From positions 4,216,001 through 4,280,000 of the forward strand of contig NZ_CP036401.1 in assembly GCF_004322755.1 (NCBI RefSeq): DNA of 64,000 nt, given 5' to 3'. The position numbers and the translations under genes were made by a program. Under the pieces are notes generated by a model. It had not been told where the DNA came from and did not search any database. It was given only the letters and a program-made list of their open reading frames with translations. The DNA comes from Pseudoduganella albidiflava (lineage in GTDB: Bacteria > Pseudomonadota > Gammaproteobacteria > Burkholderiales > Burkholderiaceae_D). This document shows positions 26,604 to 34,907 of the stretch, in pieces; position 1 is the first letter of the stretch, and each line of letters begins with the position of its first letter.

Positions 26604-27566
26604 TTACGCCTGCAGGGCGTGCCACATTTCCTTGTCGCGCTGCGCCGTCCAGATGCGCGGATGCTTGATGCCGCTCGCCTCGTCGTAGGCGCGGGTCACG
26701 TCGAACGGCAGGCAGTGCTCGTAGATGAAGACGTGCGCGAACTTCGGATCCATCTTCGAGCGCACGTGCGCCATCGCCGCTTTCAGGTCGAGCTTGTCGG
26801 CGACCGCTTCTTTCGCGCTCTGCAGGAGCGTGGTCACGAAATCCTTCGTGTAGTCGATGCCGGCATTCACTTCGGCCGGATTCAGCAGCGCGGGGCCGCG
26901 GCCCGGCACCAGTTTGTCGAAGTTCATCGCGCGCAGCGTTTCCAGCGTTGCCGGCCATTCTTCCAGCTGGGCGTCGCCCGTATAGGCGGCGGCGTCGGCT
27001 TCGACCAGGTCGCCGGAGAAGCAGATGTTCTGCGCCGGGATATACGCGATCGTGTCGCCCTTCGTGTGGCCCATGCCCACGTGCGCCAGCTTCACTTCCA
27101 GCTGGCCCATGAAGATCGTCATCTCGTTGTCGAACACCATCGTGGGCCAGGTGAGGCCCGGCACGGATTCGACGCCGGCGAACAGGCGGGGGAAACGCTC
27201 GATCTCCGATTTCATGTCCTGCTCGCCACGCTCGACGATCATTTCATGGGTGCCGCGCGAGGCGATCACCTGCTCGGCGCCTTCCTGGAAATAGGCCGAG
27301 GCGCCCAGCACGCGCACGGCATGGTAGTGGGTGAGCACCACGTATTTGATCGGCAGGTCGGTCACGCTGCGAATGTGCCCGATCAGGGCACGGGCCATGA
27401 CCGGCGTGGCGGTGGTGTCGATCACCATCACGCCGTCGTCGCCGATGATGACGCCCGAATTCGGATCGCCCTCGGCCGTGTACGCATAGGCGTTATCGGA
27501 AAGCTTGATGAAACTGGTCTTCTTGACTTCCAGGTCGGCCTGCGATGCGAATTTTTTTTCTGCCAC
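26604..27566 (-). CDS. MBL-fold protein with altered metal site
   Basis: A 320-residue metallo-beta-lactamase-fold protein. The fold is clear (GVIIGDDGVMVIDTTATPVM, GHTKGDTIAYIPAQNICFSG, VPGRGPALL), but the usual HxHxDH motif reads THYHAVRVLGA: the first two histidines are kept while the aspartate and third histidine are replaced by valine and arginine. Metal site 2 should be lost, so catalysis may differ from standard hydrolases. The start is a GTG at 27566 with AAGGAG 8 nt upstream. It is first in the operon with the flavin hydroxylase and DUF2783, and divergent from a LysR gene 85 bp away, which probably controls it. Confidence 0.88.
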   Translation of the reverse strand: MAEKKFASQADLEVKKTSFIKLSDNAYAYTAEGDPNSGVIIGDDGVMVIDTTATPVMARALIGHIRSVTDLPIKYVVLTHYHAVRVLGASAYFQEGAEQVIASRGTHEMIVERGEQDMKSEIERFPRLFAGVESVPGLTWPTMVFDNEMTIFMGQLEVKLAHVGMGHTKGDTIAYIPAQNICFSGDLVEADAAAYTGDAQLEEWPATLETLRAMNFDKLVPGRGPALLNPAEVNAGIDYTKDFVTTLLQSAKEAVADKLDLKAAMAHVRSKMDPKFAHVFIYEHCLPFDVTRAYDEASGIKHPRIWTAQRDKEMWHALQA

Positions 27567-27651
27567 GATGCGATCTCCTTGGTTTGTTGGGCGTGGTCAG
27601 ACGATACCCCTTGCAGTATTATTTGAAAATCACACACCATCGATTCACGTT

Positions 27652-28575
27652 ATGAATGATCTGCATAACAGCGACCTGGATCTCAACCTGCTCCCGGTCT
27701 TCGATGCATTGATTCGCGTGGGGAACGTCAGCCGCGCCGCTGAAGACTTGTCGATGTCCCAGAGCGCCGTCAGCCATGCGCTCAAGCGATTGCGGCTGTT
27801 CTTTGGCGATCCCCTGTTCCTGAAAACGGGGGCGGGGATGCAGCCCACGCCCCGTGCGCTGGAACTGCGCGGCCCCGTGCTGTCGGTGATGGGCACCGTG
27901 CGCGGCGAGCTGCTGGTACGGGAAGGCTTCGATGCGGCCCGGTCGAACCGGGTGTTCAGTCTGCTGTTGACCGACATGGGCGAGCTGATCTTCCTGCCGC
28001 GGCTGATCGCCCGGCTGCGTGAAACGGCGCCTCACTGCACGCTGCGAACCTTGCAGGTTCCGATGCGGCAGGTACAGGGCGTTCTTGAAAGCGGCGAAGG
28101 CGACCTGGCGCTCGGTTCGCTGCACGCCGTTCCCGACGGGCTGTTCCAGCAGCAGTTGTTCACGCGATCGTTCGTCACGATCGTCAACCGCCGCAACAGC
28201 GACATCGGTGAAACGCTGAGCCGCGACCAGTTCTTCGCCATGGAGCACATCGTGGTATCGCTTTCCGGGAAGCTGGAAGATGCCTACGATGCCATCGTCG
28301 ACGAACTGGACGGGCCGCGCCGCATTTACCTGATGACGCCGCACTTCCTGACGGTGCCGATGATCATCGAGGAGAATCCGCAGCTGATCGCCACGGTGCC
28401 GCGCGAACTGGCGACCAAGTTTGCCGGCTACAAGAGTATCCGCATGGTTGCCACGCCCGTGCCGGTGCCGCCGTTCGCGATTCGCCAGCACTGGCACCCC
28501 CGTGTCCACCACGACGCCGCCAATATCTGGTTGCGCCAGCAAGTCAAGCAGACGTTCGACACCGCCCCCGAATAA
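27652..28575 (+). CDS. LysR-family regulator
   Basis: A 307-residue LysR regulator. The winged HTH (residues ~8-65) contains LLPVFDALIRVGNVSRAAED and SMSQSAVSHALKRLRLFFGD; the rest is the substrate-binding domain (FSLLLTDMGELIFLPRLIAR). The ATG at 27652 gives a start just before the HTH; the frame is open upstream but runs into the divergent gene. It is divergent from the MBL-FAD-DUF2783 operon and likely its regulator. A 15-bp inverted repeat ATTCACGTTATGAAT with T-N11-A spacing lies across its own start (27643-27657), a plausible autoregulatory site. Confidence 0.9.
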   Translation: MNDLHNSDLDLNLLPVFDALIRVGNVSRAAEDLSMSQSAVSHALKRLRLFFGDPLFLKTGAGMQPTPRALELRGPVLSVMGTVRGELLVREGFDAARSNRVFSLLLTDMGELIFLPRLIARLRETAPHCTLRTLQVPMRQVQGVLESGEGDLALGSLHAVPDGLFQQQLFTRSFVTIVNRRNSDIGETLSRDQFFAMEHIVVSLSGKLEDAYDAIVDELDGPRRIYLMTPHFLTVPMIIEENPQLIATVPRELATKFAGYKSIRMVATPVPVPPFAIRQHWHPRVHHDAANIWLRQQVKQTFDTAPE

Positions 28576-28577
28576 GG

Positions 28578-29480
28578 CTATTCGCCGAACGCCTCCACGA
28601 CAAGGGTGCGCAGCCAGCGGTTGCCTTCGTCCTGGTTGTAGCGCCGGTGCCAGAACACGTTCGTCTGCAGCGCGGCGAGGGGCAACGGCGATTTCACGTA
28701 CACCAGGCCGAATGGCGCGGCGACCCGCTCGGCCAGTTTCTGCGGCACCGTCACCACCAGGTCGGTGGTACTGACGATATACGGGGCGGCCGAGAAATGC
28801 GGGACCGAGAAACTGGCGGCGCCGAGGATGCCGGCTTTTTGCAATGCCGTGTTGATGCCGTCATACGGGCTCTCGAGCGCGGCCACCACCAGGTGCCGCA
28901 CGCCGACCAGGCGCTTGACCGTCAGCGGTCCGGCGGCAAGCGGGTGCCCTGCCCGGAACAGGCATACATGGTCTTGCCGGAACAGGCGGCGCTGGTACAG
29001 CGCCTCGGGCGCATCGTCGAACGCGCCGATCGCGAGATCGACGCGGCCCGCTTCCATCTCCTCGCGCAGGCCCGGCGTGCCGACCCGTATCGAGGCGATC
29101 TGCACACCGGGCGCCGCCGCGCCGCACAGCTCGACCAGGCGCGGCATGAAATACACCTCGCCCACGTCGGTCATGGCGATCGTGAAGCGGCGCCGGCTCG
29201 TTGCCGGGTCGAACGGCTGGACCGGCGCCAAAGCCTGTTCCAGGTGCGCCAGCGCCGTCGCTACCGGCTCGGCCATGCGCTCCGCATACGGCGTCGGCTG
29301 CATGCCGGCGGCAACGCGCACGAACAAGTCGTCTCCGGTGGCGCGGCGCAACCTCGCGAGAGCATTGCTGACGGCCGATTGCGTGAGGCGCAGCCGGCGC
29401 GCCGCGGCGGAAATCTGCCGCTCGCGAAACACCTCCTGGAACACCAGGAGGAGGTTCAGGTCCAGGTCGCGCAGTTCCAT
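28578..29480 (-). CDS. LysR-family regulator of hmgA-fahA
   Basis: A 300-residue LysR protein. HTH: LLLVFQEVFRERQISAAARR and LRLTQSAVSNALARLRRATG. The effector domain (FTIAMTDVGEVYFMPRLVEL) resembles that of the neighbouring LysR at 27652, so the two are probably paralogues. The ATG at 29480 has a weak SD; ATGs at 29513 and 29528 would add an unlikely extension. It is divergent from hmgA with 92 bp between, and a T-N11-A type repeat at 29488-29506 sits in that gap. Control of hmgA-fahA is inferred from position. Its stop is only 2 bp from the stop of the convergent LysR. Confidence 0.9.
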   Translation of the reverse strand: MELRDLDLNLLLVFQEVFRERQISAAARRLRLTQSAVSNALARLRRATGDDLFVRVAAGMQPTPYAERMAEPVATALAHLEQALAPVQPFDPATSRRRFTIAMTDVGEVYFMPRLVELCGAAAPGVQIASIRVGTPGLREEMEAGRVDLAIGAFDDAPEALYQRRLFRQDHVCLFRAGHPLAAGPLTVKRLVGVRHLVVAALESPYDGINTALQKAGILGAASFSVPHFSAAPYIVSTTDLVVTVPQKLAERVAAPFGLVYVKSPLPLAALQTNVFWHRRYNQDEGNRWLRTLVVEAFGE

Positions 29481-29487
29481 GTCGCAT

Positions 29488-29506
29488 CTATTTCTAAGGT
29501 GAATAG
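29488..29506. promoter_or_regulatory. Putative LysR operator upstream of hmgA
   Basis: CTATT (29488-29492) and AATAG (29502-29506) form an inverted repeat spaced by 9 bp, with the T-N11-A pattern typical of LysR sites. It is about 70 bp upstream of the hmgA start and 8 bp from the regulator start, the usual place for an activation and autoregulation site. Confidence 0.45.
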
Positions 29507-29572
29507 TCGACATTTTCGCATTCAGCACGCTAATGGTCTACAGTGGCATCACGCTTTCATCCAGGAGACAAT

Positions 29573-30865
29573 GTGAACAAGACCGACCTGAATCCGGGCT
29601 ACCTGTCCGGCTTTGGCAACGAGTTCGCCACCGAAGCATTGCCTGGCGCCCTGCCACAGCACCGGAACTCGCCGCAGCGGGCACCCTACGGCCTGTACAC
29701 GGAGCAGCTGTCCGGCACCGCCTTTACGGCGCCGCGCGCGCAGAACCGGCGCAGCTGGCTGTACCGCATCAGGCCCGGGGCCATGCACCAGCCGTTCACC
29801 CGGCTGGACAACGGCGGCATCGTCAGCGACTTCAGTGCGCTGGAGGCGCCGCCGAACCAGTTGCGCTGGGACCCGCTGCCGATGCCGGACACCCCGACCG
29901 ACTTCATCGATGGCTGGGTGACGATGGCCGGCAACGCCGGCGTGGGCATCCACCTGTACGCCGCGAACGAGCCGATGGAGGGCCGCTATTTCTATGACGC
30001 GGACGGCGAGCTGCTGATCGTGCCGCAACAGGGCCGGCTGCACATCGCCACCGAACTGGGCGTCGTCGATGTGGAACCGCAGGAGATCGCCGTGATCCCG
30101 CGCGGCGTGCGTTTCCAGGTGACGTTGCCCGACGGCCAGGCGCGCGGCTATGTCTGCGAGAACTTCGGCGCCCTGCTGCGGCTGCCCGACCTGGGCGTGA
30201 TCGGCTCCAACGGCCTGGCCAACCCGCGCGACTTCCTGACGCCGCAGGCGGCCTTCGAAGACCGCGAAGGCGACTTCGAGCTGGTGGCCAAGTTCGCCGG
30301 CAACCTGTGGCGCGCTTCGATCGGCCATTCGCCGCTCGACGTGGTCGCCTGGCACGGCAACTACGCGCCCTACAAGTACGACCTGCGCCACTTCAACACG
30401 ATCGGCTCGATCAGCTATGACCACCCCGATCCGTCGATCTTCCTGGTACTGCAGTCGCCGAGCGACACGCCGGGTGTGGACACGCTGGACTTCGTGATCT
30501 TCCCGCCACGCTGGCTGGCCGCGGAGAACACGTTCCGGCCGCCCTGGTTCCACCGGAACGTGGCCAGCGAATTCATGGGCCTGATCGATGGCCAGTACGA
30601 CGCCAAGTCGGAGGGCTTCCGCCCGGGCGGCGCGAGCCTGCACAACTGTATGAGCGGCCACGGCCCGGATGCCCCCACGTTCGAGAAAGCCAGCGTCGCC
30701 GACACGACCCGGCCGCACAAGGTCGATGCCACGATGGCCTTCATGTTCGAGACTCGCGACGTGATTCGCCCTACCGCCGCCGCCCTCGCCTCGCCCCAAC
30801 TGCAGCCGGACTACTATCAGTGCTGGCAAGGTTTTAACAAGCATTTCAAGGATCCACGCGCATGA
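29573..30865 (+). CDS. hmgA: Homogentisate 1,2-dioxygenase
   Basis: A 430-residue ring-cleavage dioxygenase that opens homogentisate to maleylacetoacetate in tyrosine/phenylacetate catabolism. Sequence identity to the family is plain along the whole length: [39 protein letters not shown]. Fe(II) ligands are visible in [16 protein letters not shown] and [15 protein letters not shown] and correspond to His327, Glu333 and His357 here. The start is a GTG at 29573, with AGGAGA six nt upstream; the upstream in-frame ATG-less extension is not family-like. It overlaps fahA by four bases (ATGA). No maleylacetoacetate isomerase gene is in the window. Confidence 0.97.
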   Translation: MNKTDLNPGYLSGFGNEFATEALPGALPQHRNSPQRAPYGLYTEQLSGTAFTAPRAQNRRSWLYRIRPGAMHQPFTRLDNGGIVSDFSALEAPPNQLRWDPLPMPDTPTDFIDGWVTMAGNAGVGIHLYAANEPMEGRYFYDADGELLIVPQQGRLHIATELGVVDVEPQEIAVIPRGVRFQVTLPDGQARGYVCENFGALLRLPDLGVIGSNGLANPRDFLTPQAAFEDREGDFELVAKFAGNLWRASIGHSPLDVVAWHGNYAPYKYDLRHFNTIGSISYDHPDPSIFLVLQSPSDTPGVDTLDFVIFPPRWLAAENTFRPPWFHRNVASEFMGLIDGQYDAKSEGFRPGGASLHNCMSGHGPDAPTFEKASVADTTRPHKVDATMAFMFETRDVIRPTAAALASPQLQPDYYQCWQGFNKHFKDPRA

Positions 30866-32172
30866 GCATCCAACTCAACGAAACCCATGACGCAGCACTG
30901 ACCAGCTGGGTCAAATCGGCCAATGAAGCCGGTGCTGATTTTCCCATCCAGAACCTGCCGTTTGCAGTGTTCCGCCGTGCCGGCAGCAGCGAAGCGTTCC
31001 GCGGTGGCGTCGCGATCGGCGACCAGATCGTCGACCTGTCCGCGCTCGGCGATGCGCTCGCCGGCGCGGATTCCGCCGCGCGCGAGGCTGCGGCGCTGGG
31101 CTCCCGCGACAGCCTGAACGCACTGATGGCCGCAGGCCCGCAGGCCTGGTCGGCGTTGCGCCTTGCCCTGTCGCGCCTGCTGCGCAGCGACGCGCCGCCA
31201 CGTCCCGAGCTGCTGGTCGCGCAGTCCGATGCCGAGTTTACCGTGCCGGCCACCATCGGCGACTACACGGACTTTTATACGTCGATCCACCACGCGACGG
31301 CTGTGGGCAAGCTGTTCCGGCCCGACAATCCCCTGCTGCCGAACTACAAGTGGGTGCCGATCGGCTACCACGGGCGCTCGTCCACGATCGGCGTGTCCGG
31401 CCAGGCGTTCCACCGTCCACGCGGCCAGACCCGCGGCGCCACCGAGACCGAACCGGTGTTCGGCCCCGCCAGGCGGATGGATTTCGAGCTGGAAGTCGGC
31501 ATCTTCGTCGGCGGCGGCAATGCCGCGGGCGAGCCGATCGCCGTTGACCACGCCGAGGAGCACGTGTTCGGCCTGTGCCTGCTGAACGACTGGTCGGCGC
31601 GCGACCTGCAAGCGTGGGAATACCAGCCACTGGGCCCGTTCCTGTCGAAGAACTTCGCCACCACGATCTCGCCCTGGATCGTGACGACCGAGGCGCTTGC
31701 GCCCTACCGCGCGGCCTGGCAACGCGACGCCGCCGATCCGCAGCCACTGCCTTACCTGGACTATCCGGCACTGCGCACCAGCGGAGGCTTCGACATCGAA
31801 CTGGACGTGCTGCTGCAAACGGAAACCATGCGCCGCGAAGGCCAGGCGCCGGCCGTCATTGCGACCTCGAACTTCCGGCACTCCTACTGGACCGTGGCCC
31901 AGCTGGTGGCCCACCATACCGTCAATGGCTGCGCGCTGCGCCCCGGCGACTTGCTGGGATCGGGGACCCAGTCCGGCCCGAAAGCGGCGGAAGCCGGATC
32001 GCTGCTGGAACTGAGCGCCGGTGGCAAGCAGCCGCTGACGCTGCCGAATGGCGAGCAGCGCGTCTTCCTCGATGACGGCGATCGTGTCGTGCTGCGCGGC
32101 CGTGCCACGCGGCCGGGCTTGCCGCGCATCGGCTTCGGCGAAGCGTCCGGCACGTTGCTCGCCGCCCGCTGA
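30862..32172 (+). CDS. fahA: Fumarylacetoacetase
   Basis: A 436-residue hydrolase that cleaves fumarylacetoacetate to fumarate and acetoacetate, the last step of homogentisate breakdown. The N-terminal SH3-like domain ([13 protein letters not shown]) is followed by the catalytic domain with [16 protein letters not shown], containing the metal-binding Asp and catalytic His, and [17 protein letters not shown]. The C-terminal part holds VELTC-like [20 protein letters not shown] and [12 protein letters not shown]. Length is normal. The ATG overlaps the hmgA stop, so the pair forms one transcription and translation unit. A strong GC stem-loop follows at 32196. Confidence 0.96.
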   Translation: MSIQLNETHDAALTSWVKSANEAGADFPIQNLPFAVFRRAGSSEAFRGGVAIGDQIVDLSALGDALAGADSAAREAAALGSRDSLNALMAAGPQAWSALRLALSRLLRSDAPPRPELLVAQSDAEFTVPATIGDYTDFYTSIHHATAVGKLFRPDNPLLPNYKWVPIGYHGRSSTIGVSGQAFHRPRGQTRGATETEPVFGPARRMDFELEVGIFVGGGNAAGEPIAVDHAEEHVFGLCLLNDWSARDLQAWEYQPLGPFLSKNFATTISPWIVTTEALAPYRAAWQRDAADPQPLPYLDYPALRTSGGFDIELDVLLQTETMRREGQAPAVIATSNFRHSYWTVAQLVAHHTVNGCALRPGDLLGSGTQSGPKAAEAGSLLELSAGGKQPLTLPNGEQRVFLDDGDRVVLRGRATRPGLPRIGFGEASGTLLAAR

Positions 32173-32195
32173 TCGCACTCCAATGCATGCCTGCG

Positions 32196-32218
32196 GCACG
32201 CCCCTTTCCGGGGCGTGC
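32196..32218 (+). terminator. GC-rich stem-loop after fahA
   Basis: GCACGCCCC (32196-32204) and GGGGCGTGC (32210-32218) form a perfect 9-bp stem with a 5-nt loop, 24 bp past the fahA stop and before the convergent MFS gene. No T-run follows, so termination efficiency is uncertain. Confidence 0.5.
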
Positions 32219-32367
32219 GCGATTCCGGCGTCACGGATCGACGGCCGTCTGGAGTAATGCCGGTGCCGCCGCGCCTGGGTTGCGCCGGCACCGATGCCTT
32301 GGCCACCTTGCAGGCAGGGCACTGGCCAGGGGCACGGCGACACAGGCCGCGTTGGCCAGCCGACTGA

Positions 32368-33696
32368 TCATGCTTTCTCCTGCGCGTTGCGCACGCCTGC
32401 CAGCAGGACGACCGCGCCGGCGGCAAGCAGGCCGCTGAGGATATACAGCGCGTTATCCATGCTGCCGGTCGCCGTCTTGATCTGGCCGATGACCCAGGGC
32501 GCCACGATGCCGCTGGTAATCCCCACGCTGCTGATCAAGGCGATACCACCCGCGCGTGCCGCAGGCGGCAGCATGGCTGTCGGCATGGCCCAGAAAATGG
32601 GCAGGGCCGAGAAGATCAGCGTGGTGGCGACCGACAGCAGTGCCAGCGCGACGGCCAGGCTGGAAGGATGAGTCGTCAGTGCGGCGAGTGCGATCGCCCC
32701 GCCGATCGTGCACGCGGCAAAGAAGCTGCGATGGCGCGCATTGCGGTCGGCCATGCGGGCGATCACGAGCACGCCAAGCGCACCGATCGCATTGGGAATC
32801 ACCGAGTACAGGCTGACCTGCACCACGTCGCCGACACCGAAATCGCGAATCATGATCGGCATCCAGAAGCTCAGGGTCAGCGCCCCGCATGTAACGGCGA
32901 AGTAGATGAAGGCGAAGACATACAGGCGGGGATTGCGGAACCAGGCCGCGGCCTTGCCCTTGCCATGCGCATCGGGGGCCCCGGCCGTCTGCCCGAGGTT
33001 CGCCGCCACGCGCGCCTTTTCCGAACCGTTCAGCCAGCTGGCGTTCGCCGGCGTATCGTCCAGCCAGTAACAGGCAATCACCGCGAGTACCAGAGCGGGC
33101 GATCCCTCGATGATGAACATCCACTGCCAGCCCTTCATGCCCAATACATCCGCCATGTCGCGCATGATCCAGCCCGACACCAGGCCACCCAGGACGCCGG
33201 CGACAGCCACGCCCGCGAAGAAATACGCCAGCACCGATGCCCGGCGCAGCGGCGGGTACCAGTAAGTGAGATACAGCACGATGCCAGGGAAGAAACCGGC
33301 CTCGAAGACACCCAGTGCAAAGCGCAGCGCATAGAACTGGGTCGGCGTCTGCACCCACCCCATCGCCACGGACGCCGCGCCCCACAGCAGCATGATGCGA
33401 ACGAAGGTCTTGCGGGCACCGTATTTCGCCAGCAGCAGGTTGCTGGGGACTTCGAACAGCACGTAGCCGATATAGAACACCGCGGCGCCCAGGCCATACA
33501 TGGCGTCGGAAAAGCCCAGGTCCTGTTTCATTTGCAACTGGGCGAAGCCGATGTTGATGCGGTCGAGGAACGACACGACATAGCAGATGAACAGGAAGGG
33601 AATGATACGGCGGGAAATCTTGCGGTAGAGCGCGTCGTCCGTGTCGTCGCCGGCGACGACGCCTGCCGCCTCCGAACTGGTGGTTGCACCGTACAT
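32368..33696 (-). CDS. MFS transporter, anion:cation symporter type
   Basis: A 442-residue inner-membrane carrier with twelve predicted helices. Family marks are the first-helix RIIPFLFICYVVSFLDRINI, the loop motif LLLAKYGARKTFVRIMLLWG and GGLVSGWIM after helix 5. These are typical of ACS-family aromatic or tartrate carriers (such as phthalate and 4-hydroxyphenylacetate permeases). Uptake of the aromatic acid degraded by the adjoining cluster is inferred from position. The ATG at 33696 has GGAG 6 nt upstream; an ATG at 33708 would add four residues with poor spacing. It converges on fahA. A short palindrome at 33814 may be its operator. Confidence 0.88.
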   Translation of the reverse strand: MYGATTSSEAAGVVAGDDTDDALYRKISRRIIPFLFICYVVSFLDRINIGFAQLQMKQDLGFSDAMYGLGAAVFYIGYVLFEVPSNLLLAKYGARKTFVRIMLLWGAASVAMGWVQTPTQFYALRFALGVFEAGFFPGIVLYLTYWYPPLRRASVLAYFFAGVAVAGVLGGLVSGWIMRDMADVLGMKGWQWMFIIEGSPALVLAVIACYWLDDTPANASWLNGSEKARVAANLGQTAGAPDAHGKGKAAAWFRNPRLYVFAFIYFAVTCGALTLSFWMPIMIRDFGVGDVVQVSLYSVIPNAIGALGVLVIARMADRNARHRSFFAACTIGGAIALAALTTHPSSLAVALALLSVATTLIFSALPIFWAMPTAMLPPAARAGGIALISSVGITSGIVAPWVIGQIKTATGSMDNALYILSGLLAAGAVVLLAGVRNAQEKA

Positions 33697-33813
33697 AAAT
33701 GTCTCCATGATGTTGTGTTGCTCCAGCGTGGGCCGGAGCGCGAGGGGCCGGTCTTGGTCGCCGGGCATGGATCATGTTAGAAGGTAGACATGTATTGGTA
33801 AATCGCATGAACG

Positions 33814-33828
33814 TCATACAAGGTATGA
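33814..33828. promoter_or_regulatory. Palindrome upstream of the MFS gene
   Basis: TCATAC (33814-33819) and GTATGA (33823-33828) form a perfect inverted repeat with a 3-bp spacer, about 118 bp upstream of the MFS start. It resembles LysR-type sites and the repeat across the LysR start at 27643-27657, so common control is possible. Confidence 0.4.
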
Positions 33829-33867
33829 ATGGCGTACATGACATAGGGTCGACGGCGGTCTTTCGGC

Positions 33868-34122
33868 TGCACGGCGCGACACGCGCCTGATACCCGATCC
33901 GGCACGCGTGCGCATAGTTGCATGCAGGGTGATGTGCCGCAGGTCTACAGGTCCATGCTGGATACGGTATTCGGCTGGATGTAAGCGCCCGGCCCGGTTA
34001 CGCATCCCCAAGATGTGGCGCGCGCTTTATGGAGTGCGGTCACGAAACCGGCGTCACCGCTCAGGGCGCTTGCTGGTGAGGACGCTTAAGCAATTGCAGC
34101 GACGCAAAGCGCGCCTGGGAGT
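33868..34122 (+). pseudogene. Relic of an SDR gene (copy of 3' part of 23787-24539)
   Basis: Base-by-base comparison with 24288-24545 shows continuous similarity. For example the relic reads ATGCAGGGTGATGTGCCGCA where the SDR reads ATGCAGGGCGACGTGCCGCA, and AAGATGTGGCGCGCG matches AAGATGTGGCGCGTG. The relic reading MQGDVPQVYRSMLDTVFGWM runs into an in-frame stop, and there are further indels downstream. Only the last ~85 codons are left. It sits between the MFS promoter and the tRNA-Ser repeat array. Confidence 0.8.
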
Positions 34123-34155
34123 TCACGAAGTGCGTGCCAGAGCGGCGGGCAGACA

Positions 34156-34696
34156 AGAAAATGGCAGCCCGTAAGGGATACCATTTTTTTGTTCTGGCGG
34201 AGACAGCGGCTTTGCTCTGGCGGAGACGAAAGAAGTGAGGGAACGAGCGCCAGCGCGAAGCGCCGGCGGAGCCGCAGCGGAGCTGCGGCAAATGGCGATT
34301 CGGAGAGCCCAGGCCCGGCAGGGCCTGGTCTTCGAATCCCACCGTCTACCGTCCAGACAAAGCAAAACGGCCTCCCGCAGGGGAGGCCGTTTTACTTTGT
34401 TCTGGCGGAGACGCAACTGGCGCCAAGCGCCAGCAGAATGGACGATTCGGATAGCCCAGGCCCGGCAGGGCCTGGTCTTCGAATCCCACCGTCTACCGTC
34501 CAGACAAAGCAAAACGGCCTCCCGCAGGGGAGGCCGTTTTACTTTGTTCTGGCGGAGACGCAACTGGCGCCAAGCGCCAGCAAAATGGACGATTCGGAGA
34601 GCCCAGGCCCGGCAGGGCCTGGTCTTCGAATCCCACCGTCTACCGTCCAGACAAAAAAAAATGGCATCCCGCAGGGGATGCCATTTTCTTTTGTTC
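34156..34696. repeat. Tandem array of tRNA-Ser 3'-end/terminator palindromes
   Basis: Three units with an exact 147-bp period (CGATTCGG at 34296, 34443 and 34590) plus a degenerate fourth at 34156-34205. Each contains a near-perfect 71-bp inverted repeat (34343-34413, 34490-34560, 34637-34707). Its outer arms copy the last 13 bp of the neighbouring tRNA-Ser gene (CGTCTCCGCCAGA in one orientation, a decayed CGTCTACCGTCCAGA in the other), and its centre is a terminator hairpin (AAAACGGCCTCCC-GCAG-GGGAGGCCGTTTT in two copies). TTCGAATCCCACCGTCT of the T-arm also recurs in inverted orientation. The reading frames that run through the array are repeats, not genes. Confidence 0.85.
34653..34690 (-). 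terminator. Intrinsic terminator of tRNA-Ser
   Basis: ATGGCATCCC-GCAG-GGGATGCCAT forms a 10-bp stem; on the minus strand it is followed by a run of nine T. It starts 7 bp past the tRNA CCA end. It is the array copy nearest the functional tRNA gene. Confidence 0.85.
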
Positions 34697-34789
34697 TGGC
34701 GGAGACGGTGGGATTCGAACCCACGATACGGGTATAAGCCATATGCTTCCTTAGCAGGGAAGTGCCTTCGGCCACTCGGCCACGTCTCC
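34697..34789 (-). tRNA. tRNA-Ser(GCU)
   Basis: A 93-nt minus-strand gene. The acceptor stem pairs GGAGACG with CGTCTCC, the anticodon stem CTTCC/GGAAG encloses loop CTGCTAA with anticodon GCU, there is a long variable arm as expected for tRNA-Ser, a standard GGTTCGAATCC T-arm, and an encoded CCA. A consensus promoter lies 60 bp upstream and a terminator directly downstream. Confidence 0.97.
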
Positions 34790-34850
34790 TAGATGATTAC
34801 TCACCTATCATCTTTTCTGCAACATTTCTGCGTCAGATCAGATGCCCGCC

Positions 34851-34879
34851 ATAGTAATTGCCGCGACCTGTTTGGTCAA
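34851..34879 (-). promoter_or_regulatory. Sigma-70 promoter of tRNA-Ser
   Basis: On the minus strand TTGACC (34879-34874) and TACTAT (34856-34851) are spaced by exactly 17 bp. The predicted start leaves a leader of about 55 nt before the tRNA. The promoter lies just past the lysC stop. Confidence 0.75.
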
Positions 34880-34907
34880 GGAAATCGGCGGTTTTTTTCT
34901 GAAATAT

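Noticed and set aside
34150..34700. CRISPR-like array
   Set aside because: Units are 147 bp with palindromic tRNA and terminator sequence, there are no unique spacers, and no cas genes are present.
34189..34792. Long open frames through the region beside tRNA-Ser
   Set aside because: They exist only because a 147-bp repeat unit is a multiple of three. The peptides repeat with the DNA and match no family.
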